Assembly (NCBI GenBank): GCA_016708105.1
Contig: JADJGJ010000002.1
Coordinates: forward strand, 434,001-498,000
Source of the DNA: Crocinitomicaceae bacterium
Lineage (GTDB): Bacteria > Bacteroidota > Bacteroidia > Flavobacteriales_D > Crocinitomicaceae
Reading direction: 5' to 3'
DNA: 64,000 nt
Below, piece after piece: positions 57,654-64,000 of this stretch; position 1 is the stretch's first letter, and each line of letters begins with the position of its first letter. The notes below the pieces were generated by a model. That model was not told the DNA's origin, ran no database searches, and worked only from the letters and a program-made list of their open reading frames with translations. Both the position numbers and the translations under genes were made by a program.

Positions 57654-60600
57654 ATGGGTAAAACACTGGCTAAACCGCTGAAAATTTATAATGCTTCTGC
57701 CGGAAGTGGAAAAACCTATACCTTGGTGCAAGAGTATCTCAGAATTATTTTGCAGGATTTATATCCGGGAAAATTCAAATCTATTTTGGCCATGACCTTT
57801 ACCAATAAGGCGGCCAATGAAATGAAAACAAGAATTATTCAGGCGCTTGAAAAATTGGCAAAACCTGCACCGTTAAAGTCTGCTGATGACACCAAATTTT
57901 TACTTGATACGGCAAAAGAACAAAATATCTCACCGGAATTATTAGAAGAAAGAGCAGCAGTTATTCTGAATGAAATTCTTCATCATTACGGTGCATTTTC
58001 CATAATGACCTTAGATAAATTTACCCACAAAATCATACGAACCTTTGCTCGTGATTTGAATTTGTCTATGGATTTTGATGTAGAATTGGATGTAGAATCA
58101 CTGAGAAGAAATATCACCGATTTATTAATTGATCAAGTTGGCAGAGACGGTGATTTGACTGAGCTCATGTTGCGCTACGCCAATTCAAATCTCATGCAAG
58201 ATAAATCGTGGGACTTCTCAGGTCAGGTATTTGAGTTTAGTGATTTACTATTTAAAGAGTCGGCGCTCAAAGCTATTTCATTGTTGAGTAAATTAAGTCC
58301 TTCTGATTTTTTAAATCTGCAAGCTGATCTAAAAAAAGAAATTGCCATCTTGCAAAATACCATGGAAGGCAGTGCTATTGAAGCGTGTGAACTCATCAGG
58401 TCGAAAGGGTTAACGCTACAAGATTTTAAAGGAAAATCAACCAATAGCGTTTACGCATATTTCATCAAAGTGAAAGCCGGTAATTATGTTTTGCCTTCAG
58501 ATACTTTGACAAAATATGTTGCTGCCAATGAATGGGCAGAGCCAAAATCGTATGCTAAAAATGAAATAATTAATCTTGCGCCGTTACTCAAAAAATATCT
58601 TGATCAAGTGTGTGACGGAATAGAAAAAGCAAAAGAAAAATTTACTCTTTCGCAAGAAATTCTTAAGAACATCAACAACCTTTCACTGCTTAATCATTTG
58701 ATGAAACTGGCTGATGAAATTAAAGCAGAACAAAATATTTTACTCATTTCAGATTTCTACAAAAAAATTGCCGAGGTAATCATGGATGAAAAAGTTCCGT
58801 TTCTCTATGAACGAATGGGTGTGCGCTATGAACATTTTTTGTTGGATGAATTTCAGGACACATCCAGATTGCAATGGATCAATATGGTGCCACTGATTCA
58901 TAATTCACTTGCCGCAGGGAATACTAATTTAATTGTAGGTGATGGTAAGCAAGCAATTTACCGTTGGCGCAATGGTGAGGTTGAGCAATTTACCAATTTA
59001 CCAAAGAAAATATTTAATCCTGAAAACATCGCTTCGTTACATGATGCTGAAGAATTATTCCAGAGCTCAGGTGAAATAAAAAATTTGGATAAAAACTTTC
59101 GTTCAGCGCCTGAAATTGTGAATTTTAATAATGCACTTTTTGATTTACTGGCAAAAAATCTTTCACCTGGTTTGATATCTATTTATGAAAGTGTGAAGCA
59201 AATTCCGGTTAAAAGACATCCGGGCTTTGTTGAGGTATTTTTAAAAGATAAGTTGACAACCGATGCACAATTTGAATACATTCATCAAATAATCGGTCGC
59301 TGTTTGAATGCCGGCTGGCGATGGAAAGATATTTGTGTGTTGGTGCGCAGGAATAATCAGGGCGCTGATGTGGCGGCGTTTTTGACCAATCTCGGTATGA
59401 AAGTAATTTCTCCTGATAGTTTATTTATTTCAAAAGATCAGCAGGTAAAATTCATTTTCAATCTCATGTGCTCAGCGGCAATGCCCTATGACCGAAATTA
59501 TAAAATTAAGGCACTTGAACATTACGCGGTATTGTTTGCCCAACAGCAACCCGGTATTCTTATTGATCAATACAGATCACAAATAAATTCACAGGAAATT
59601 GAATCAATTTTTAAACAAGAAAATTATTCGCTTGAGAAATATACCTCATTTGAAAATTTGTTTGACTATGCGCTTCATTTAGTACACTCTTTTAATTTAG
59701 ATGAAGAAAAAAATCCTTACATCCAGTTTTTTTTAGAAGAGATTCACGAATTTGAAAAAAGACATAACACGGGTATTCGTGACTTTGCAGAGTGGTTTAC
59801 TGAAAAAGGTAATTCAAAATCTATTGTAAGTCCTGAAGGGGCTAATGCTATTCAGGTAATGACCATACACCGGGCAAAGGGCTTAGAATTTCCGGTGGTG
59901 ATTTGTCCGTTTTTTGACTGGTCACCAAAATTAGAAAATCAGGTTTCATGGATTGAAGATGAAAAAAGCACTTTACCTGCATTTTTTCTGAAAATGAATT
60001 CCAGCGTAAAAGAAACGAAATACAAAACCGTATATGATTCAGAATCTGCAAAACTTGATTTTGATAATCTGAATTTAATATACGTGGCATTAACCCGGCC
60101 TGAATGTGCCTTGTTTATTTCAGGTGATTCATCTAAACCAAGATCTATTGCAAAAGACTGGTTGACCAATGCATTCAAGCAACTTCCTTGGTCATTGACA
60201 GAGAGTGATCGTTTATCAATCGGAGAACTTAAAAAAACCGAAGAGCACAAGAAACAAACTGCAAACGCATACACCATTGATGAAAAATATAAAACCTTAG
60301 ACAAATTAAAATTCAGTTTTAAAAGTGCCGAGAATTGGAGCGTTGAACATCTTGATGAAAAGCGGCGCTTTGGTTCAGAATTACATTTGGTTTTGTCCAA
60401 ATTGAACAAAGAAGAAGATCAACAAAACATCATCAATTACTTGGCAAAAAAGGGCATGATTTCTTCAGAGAATAAAGCTGCTTTAGAAAATGCCGTGAAG
60501 GATTTGTTCAGAGACGAGCGGTTTAGATCATACTTTGTGCCTGAAGCCGTGAATGAAAAAGCCATGGTGAATGAAAAGGGTCAAAAACTAATTCCGGATA

Positions 60601-60776
60601 AATTGATTTTTTACCCCCATGAATTATTGGTAGTTGATTTTAAAACCGGATTAGAGAAAGACCAATATTTGGGTCAGGTGCGCGATTATATTCAAACTTT
60701 ACAACGCATGGGTTATTCCAATGTGCGCGGAGAAATCTATTACGTACATGACAAATCAGTCATTGAAGTGAGGTGA
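57654..60776 (+). CDS. UvrD/RecB-family helicase-nuclease (AddA-like)
   Basis: This 1040-residue protein has UvrD-type motifs: Walker A YNASAGSGKTYTLV near residue 14, TFTNKAANEMKTRI, LLDEFQDTSRLQW (motif II) near 400, GDGKQAIYRWRNG, and VMTIHRAKGLEFPVVI with LIYVALTR near 740-810. The C-terminal ~200 residues contain RecB-family nuclease features: ELHLVL, IPDKLIFYPHELLVVDFKTG with the PD-(D/E)xK-type residues, and QVRDYIQTLQRMGYSNV. It should process double-strand breaks in an AddAB-like complex; no AddB gene is adjacent in this window. ATG 57654 is the family start. Confidence 0.9.
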   Translation: MGKTLAKPLKIYNASAGSGKTYTLVQEYLRIILQDLYPGKFKSILAMTFTNKAANEMKTRIIQALEKLAKPAPLKSADDTKFLLDTAKEQNISPELLEERAAVILNEILHHYGAFSIMTLDKFTHKIIRTFARDLNLSMDFDVELDVESLRRNITDLLIDQVGRDGDLTELMLRYANSNLMQDKSWDFSGQVFEFSDLLFKESALKAISLLSKLSPSDFLNLQADLKKEIAILQNTMEGSAIEACELIRSKGLTLQDFKGKSTNSVYAYFIKVKAGNYVLPSDTLTKYVAANEWAEPKSYAKNEIINLAPLLKKYLDQVCDGIEKAKEKFTLSQEILKNINNLSLLNHLMKLADEIKAEQNILLISDFYKKIAEVIMDEKVPFLYERMGVRYEHFLLDEFQDTSRLQWINMVPLIHNSLAAGNTNLIVGDGKQAIYRWRNGEVEQFTNLPKKIFNPENIASLHDAEELFQSSGEIKNLDKNFRSAPEIVNFNNALFDLLAKNLSPGLISIYESVKQIPVKRHPGFVEVFLKDKLTTDAQFEYIHQIIGRCLNAGWRWKDICVLVRRNNQGADVAAFLTNLGMKVISPDSLFISKDQQVKFIFNLMCSAAMPYDRNYKIKALEHYAVLFAQQQPGILIDQYRSQINSQEIESIFKQENYSLEKYTSFENLFDYALHLVHSFNLDEEKNPYIQFFLEEIHEFEKRHNTGIRDFAEWFTEKGNSKSIVSPEGANAIQVMTIHRAKGLEFPVVICPFFDWSPKLENQVSWIEDEKSTLPAFFLKMNSSVKETKYKTVYDSESAKLDFDNLNLIYVALTRPECALFISGDSSKPRSIAKDWLTNAFKQLPWSLTESDRLSIGELKKTEEHKKQTANAYTIDEKYKTLDKLKFSFKSAENWSVEHLDEKRRFGSELHLVLSKLNKEEDQQNIINYLAKKGMISSENKAALENAVKDLFRDERFRSYFVPEAVNEKAMVNEKGQKLIPDKLIFYPHELLVVDFKTGLEKDQYLGQVRDYIQTLQRMGYSNVRGEIYYVHDKSVIEVR

Positions 60777-60784
60777 ATTTCAGT

Positions 60785-60850
60785 TAGGTCGCAAATTAAA
60801 CTCTTCTCGTATATGCAGGTCACGACATGCGCAACCAGATTGTCCTTTTC
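60785..60850 (+). repeat. Degenerate copy of the palindrome B block
   Basis: GGTCGCAAATTAAACT to CTTGCAACCTCATGAC keeps the frame of R1/R2/R4, with a decayed inner palindrome (ATGCAGGTCACGACATGCGC). It links this region to the island at 34-38 kb. Confidence 0.55.
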
Positions 60851-60940
60851 TTGCAACCTCATGACCCAAAATTTACGCCATTACTTGACGAGATCAAATC
60901 ATACATTAAGTACCCTAACGAAACTCCATAGCCCCAAAAA

Positions 60941-61338
60941 AATCCCGAAGGGATGACATGATACTACCGCTGAAAGATATTAATCCCGAAGGGATGACAT
61001 GATACTACCGCTGGGAGAACAAAAATATTTAAATCCCGAAGGGATGATATGATACTACAACTGAAAGAACTGAAAGATATTAATCCCGAAGGGATGACAT
61101 GATACTACCGCTGAAAGATATTAATCCCGAAGGGATGACATGATACTACCGCTGGGAGAACAAAAATATTTAAATCCCGAAGGGATGATATGATACTACA
61201 ACTGAAAGAACTGAAAGATATTAATCCCGAAGGGATGACATGATACTACCGCTGGGAGAACAAAAATATTTAAATCCCGAAGGGATGATATGATACTACA
61301 GTTGAATGAGCAAAAAGATCTAAATCCCGAAGGGATGA
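60941..61338. repeat. Tandem hairpin array, nine units of 41 or 50 bp
   Basis: AATCCCGAAGGGATGA recurs at 60941, 60982, 61032, 61082, 61123, 61173, 61223, 61273 and 61323. Spacings are 41, 50, 50, 41, 50, 50, 50, 50, so a 141-bp super-unit is present twice plus a remainder. Each unit holds the hairpin ATCCC-GAA-GGGAT. The spacer sequence between hairpins is itself repeated (TGATACTACCGCTGAAAGAT or CTGGGAGAACAAAAATATTT). No gene lies in 60777-61424. Confidence 0.9.
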
Positions 61339-61424
61339 CATAATCTCCCGGTTATTTCTTCTTCAATTGACGCCGAAAAAAAAGGTAATTAAACAATCAA
61401 TAAACTAATTTAATCTTAAAAAAA

Positions 61425-62510
61425 TTACGCCACTCCCGGATTTTTTTTCTGAATCTGCGCAACAAAATTTTTAATTTTTTGTTCGTCATCCTGTTTCACC
61501 ACCATCAGAATTCCGTTTGATTCAACAACAATATACCCGTTCAATCCTTGAAGCAGTGCCACTTTACCATCAGGTAAGTTTACAATATTGTTGCTGCATT
61601 CAAATAAGTATGATTCATTTCCTATCACTGCATTTCCTTCAACATCTTTAGTGAGATGTGTGTATAATGAGCCCCAGGTTCCAAGGTCAGACCAACCCAA
61701 ATCTGCCAATACCACGTAGACATTTTTTGCATTTTCTAACACGGCAAAATCAATAGAAATATCTTCACACGCTTTGAATGCGTTATTTACAAATTCTTGT
61801 TCTGAGTTTGTATTGTAATCATTTCCTTTAGATGTAAAAAGTGCGTTGAGTTTGGGTTTAAATTTTTCAAGCGCCTCAATGATTGTTTTTGCTTTCCAAA
61901 TAAATATGCCGGAATTCCAATAATAATCGCCACTGCGTAAAAATAATTCAGCTACTTCTCGGTTAGGTTTTTCAGTAAACTGTTTCACTTTTCTCACTTC
62001 ACCAATGATGATATCGCGTCCGTCTTCAAACTGAATATAGCCATAGCCTGTATCAGGTCGGGTAGGTTTTAGACCAAGAGTTACCAGGCATTGTTCTGTT
62101 TCTGATTTTTGCAATGCAGTTTCAATCACTGAGACAAAAGCATCTTCTTTTAAAATAAGATGATCTGATGGTGCGATAACGAGATTAGCATCTTTGTTTA
62201 GCGAAAAGATTTTGTGTGCAGCATATGCAATAGCCGGCGCGGTATTTTTTCGCATGGGCTCAGTGAGAATATGTTCGGATGACAAACCCGTTTGTTCTTT
62301 TACCAGGGATGCATATTTTTGATTTGTTACAACGTAAATCTGATCAGAGGGAATGAGTTTTTGCAAACGTTCAACTGTCATTTGAATGAGTGTTTTACCG
62401 GTGCCAAGTACATCTAGGAATTGTTTTGGACGGTTTTCCCTACTCATAGGCCAGAACCGGCTGCCAACACCGCCTGCCATGATTATTGCGTAATGATTAT
62501 TCTTCTTCAT
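61425..62510 (-). CDS. manC: Mannose-1-phosphate guanylyltransferase
   Basis: The 361-residue enzyme has the nucleotidyltransferase motif IIMAGGVGSRFWPMSRENRP with PKQFLDVLG, the catalytic ring-closure regions ILTEPMRKNTAPAIAYAAH and LVIAPSDHLI, FTEKPNREVAELF and YYWNSGIFIWKA. It makes GDP-mannose from mannose-1-phosphate and GTP for fucose or mannose glycans of the envelope. The length lacks the C-terminal cupin isomerase of bifunctional ManC/AlgA, so it is the single-function form. Its start overlaps the SprT-like gene by 14 bp. Confidence 0.92.
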   Translation of the reverse strand: MKKNNHYAIIMAGGVGSRFWPMSRENRPKQFLDVLGTGKTLIQMTVERLQKLIPSDQIYVVTNQKYASLVKEQTGLSSEHILTEPMRKNTAPAIAYAAHKIFSLNKDANLVIAPSDHLILKEDAFVSVIETALQKSETEQCLVTLGLKPTRPDTGYGYIQFEDGRDIIIGEVRKVKQFTEKPNREVAELFLRSGDYYWNSGIFIWKAKTIIEALEKFKPKLNALFTSKGNDYNTNSEQEFVNNAFKACEDISIDFAVLENAKNVYVVLADLGWSDLGTWGSLYTHLTKDVEGNAVIGNESYLFECSNNIVNLPDGKVALLQGLNGYIVVESNGILMVVKQDDEQKIKNFVAQIQKKNPGVA

Positions 62511-63093
62511 CTCTTATTAATTCAACTTCAGCTACGCCGTGTACGCGATATTTTTCATTGGTTTCAAGCAAAATGCACTCATACCGCTTGCGCAGCTTTT
62601 TTCCTTTAACGAAAATTCTGTCGTTAAGTTTGAATTTTTGCCCAAATTCAATGTGTTCAACAAAAACGGCTGGTCGTTTGTCATAGCGTCTGAGTACTCT
62701 GTACAAGGCATCATCACTGCAACTGGAAGCTTTTATATTGCCCAAATAATTGTTCACGGCTAGGGTAATATCAAAGGGTAAAATTTCAGCATCTAACACG
62801 GGTTTGAAAAGTATTCTGAATTCATTTTTCCATTCTCCACCGTGTGACTGAACGGTATTTCTGTATTTTTCCCAGCAGGTAAGATGCGCCATTTCATGAA
62901 TGGTAGTAATTAAAAACGCGTACTTGTTGAGATTCCCGTTTACCGTTATTTGATGTGTTTTACCCATAAACGGATGCCGATAATCTCCGTACTTTGACTT
63001 GCGCTCTTGCGTGATGGTGAAATGAACTTGTTTTTCAACCAGAAAACGTGAAATATAAGCCTCTGTTCCAACCGGAACAAAACGCTGAAGCAC
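62497..63093 (-). CDS. SprT-like zinc metallopeptidase-fold protein
   Basis: The 198-residue protein contains the zinc motif TTIHEMAHLTCWEK (HExxH) near residue 65, preceded by HPFMGKTHQITVNGNLNKYA and followed by HGGEWKNEFRILFKP, the SprT/Spartan family pattern. The C-terminal half (FGQKFKLNDRIFVKGKKLRK) is a beta domain seen in Bacteroidota homologues. I keep GTG 63093 (MLQRFVPVGTEAY); the frame continues upstream for ~15 codons without a standard start. A role in protein-DNA crosslink or stress proteolysis is possible. Overlap with the manC start suggests an operon. Confidence 0.85.
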   Translation of the reverse strand: MLQRFVPVGTEAYISRFLVEKQVHFTITQERKSKYGDYRHPFMGKTHQITVNGNLNKYAFLITTIHEMAHLTCWEKYRNTVQSHGGEWKNEFRILFKPVLDAEILPFDITLAVNNYLGNIKASSCSDDALYRVLRRYDKRPAVFVEHIEFGQKFKLNDRIFVKGKKLRKRYECILLETNEKYRVHGVAEVELIRDEEE

Positions 63094-63219
63094 CTGCGTG
63101 AATTGCTGTATTTTTTCAATGGGTTCTATGATACCAAATTACATCGTTTTGTGAAGGAATTTAATTTTTCCCAAAAGAAAAAATCAACAAGGTGACGAGA
63201 AATAAAATAATTTTGACTT

Positions 63220-63984
63220 GTGAATTCAAAAAAATCTTGGATAGAGAATCTTGTAGTAGCACTTCAGAAATCAGGCTGCAAGGTAGAACTGAAGCAGGAT
63301 CACTGGCAGGTTGGTAAGCTTAGGGTTGTTCTTATTTCATCAGGGCATAAACATGAGGTGATGAAATCTGAAACAATTTATTTACATGAAGATATAGTGC
63401 GCAACAGAATGTCACAAGTTGTAAACCGACTCATCTCTCAAGCTGGCATGAACCAACGAAAAATTCACGGCAGGTCAACTAAGGTGTTTAAAATTGATTT
63501 GAAATCTGCAAAAGAATTTATTGATGACAATCATGTGATGGGTTTTGGCGGAGGTAAATATTTTTATGGTTTGTATTTGAAAACTGAACTGGTTGCTGTT
63601 GCGGCTTTTTCTAAAATCAGATGGATGAAGTATGAAAATCCTCCCTATTGGTCAACTGAACTTGAGCGGTATTGTTGTCTACCACAAACTTCAGTTAATG
63701 GTGGATTAAGTAAATTGATTTCATTTTTTGAGCTTCACCATAAATCAGATGATCTCATCACAACCAGTGATCTTGAATGGTCTGACGGAAAGGCATATCA
63801 GAAAATTGGGTTTGAAGCAATAGATAAAACTAGCGCTTTATTATTTGCTGTAAATAAAAAATCTTTTCAGCGCAGATTGATCAAGTTGGAGACTGAATTA
63901 TTGGAAAATGAATATGCGGTGAGCAACCTTGGCAATATCAAATGGCGAAAAAACAACGACTATTCTTCGCCTAAAACGTCTTGA
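63220..63984 (+). CDS. Hypothetical protein with GNAT/Mom-like region
   Basis: The 254-residue protein starts at GTG 63220. Residues ~85-215 show KIDLKSAKEFIDDNHVMGFG, YFYGLYLKTELVAVAAFSKI, TELERYCCLPQTSVNGGLSK, SDLEWSDGKAYQKIGF, a pattern shared with GNAT-like domains of the phage Mom and homing-endonuclease-associated type (cysteine/histidine-poor, with NHxxG and WSxGxxYxxxGF). No endonuclease core precedes it. The function is unknown; DNA-base modification is one possibility from the family comparison, but I cannot support it here. Its stop is 16 bp from the window end. Confidence 0.45.
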   Translation: MNSKKSWIENLVVALQKSGCKVELKQDHWQVGKLRVVLISSGHKHEVMKSETIYLHEDIVRNRMSQVVNRLISQAGMNQRKIHGRSTKVFKIDLKSAKEFIDDNHVMGFGGGKYFYGLYLKTELVAVAAFSKIRWMKYENPPYWSTELERYCCLPQTSVNGGLSKLISFFELHHKSDDLITTSDLEWSDGKAYQKIGFEAIDKTSALLFAVNKKSFQRRLIKLETELLENEYAVSNLGNIKWRKNNDYSSPKTS

Positions 63985-64000
63985 ATCAAATCATGCTCAT

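Noticed and set aside
60941..61338. CRISPR array
   Set aside because: The spacers are 25-34 bp, themselves repeated, and the units alternate 41/50 bp; no cas gene is near. It is a tandem hairpin repeat.
62497..62520. Separate promoter for manC
   Set aside because: The manC start overlaps the SprT-like gene by 14 bp, so transcription is probably from upstream of that gene.
1..64000. tRNA or rRNA genes
   Set aside because: I saw no cloverleaf-like or rRNA sequence while reading the gaps; a covariance search would settle it.

Overview
The window is from a low-GC member of the Bacteroidota, most likely a free-living Flavobacteriales relative (lineage is inference). The signs are five proteins with type IX secretion (T9SS) sorting domains (one type B, four type A), many small outer-membrane beta-barrel proteins, a MuiA-family protein, promoters with the Bacteroidota -7 motif TAnnTTTG, few Shine-Dalgarno sites and frequent TTG/GTG starts. 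No rRNA or tRNA gene was seen.

Layout. 1-4.6 kb: the 3' end of a giant T9SS surface protein, an acyl-CoA thioesterase and a family 9 glycosyltransferase. 4.8-14.4 kb: surface locus 1 on the + strand. It begins with a tail-fibre-like gene that has a run of 9 C near its start, followed by two T9SS substrates and five small outer-membrane or secreted proteins, and is interrupted by an IS1182-like element. 14.6-18.7 kb: iron-sulphur repair protein Ric, a thioredoxin-like protein, an acyl-CoA ligase and a phosphopantetheinyl transferase. 18.8-28.5 kb: one 2805-residue highly reducing polyketide synthase (KS-AT-DH-MT-psiKR-ER-KR-ACP-TE) and a divergent PlsC-type acyltransferase; with the ligase and PPTase they make a plausible methyl-branched lipid pathway. 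28.5-33.4 kb: an FG-GAP/UnbV protein, a LuxE-like acyl-adenylating enzyme and a lipoprotein. 33.4-38.5 kb: an accessory island of small cassette-like genes (Imm35-like, HigBA, DUF6188-like, a MORN-like secreted protein, VbhA plus frameshifted Fic) separated by repeats, IS ends, perfect 28-bp palindromes and one attC-like inverted repeat. 38.6-42.8 kb: a PA-domain T9SS protein, an LtaS-like sulfatase-fold enzyme and thioredoxin. 43-50.2 kb: surface locus 2 on the - strand, starting with a second copy of the tail-fibre-like gene, here with 10 C. 50.4-64 kb: mostly chromosomal housekeeping (radical SAM/SPASM, MuiA, universal stress protein, HTH regulator, ADP-heptose epimerase, Bax-inhibitor-1 family, AddA-like helicase-nuclease, mannose-1-phosphate guanylyltransferase, SprT-like, GNAT-like), with a hairpin tandem-repeat array at 60.9-61.3 kb.

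Two signals stand out. First, the two surface loci share a 626-bp, inverted, nearly identical 5' module (promoter, C-tract, signal peptide and ~165 codons) but carry different downstream genes. The C-tract is in frame in one copy (9 C) and out of frame in the other (10 C), as expected of a phase-variable surface system, and the inverted copies could also flip the ~44 kb between them. Second, a 5-4-5 palindrome of the form RTGAY-N4-RTCAY sits at an almost constant distance (36.5-37.5 nt from its centre to the G of the -7 element) upstream of ric, the thioredoxin-like gene, trxA and both phase-variable genes. This suggests a single Crp/Fnr-type activator that ties redox or nitric-oxide stress to surface switching.
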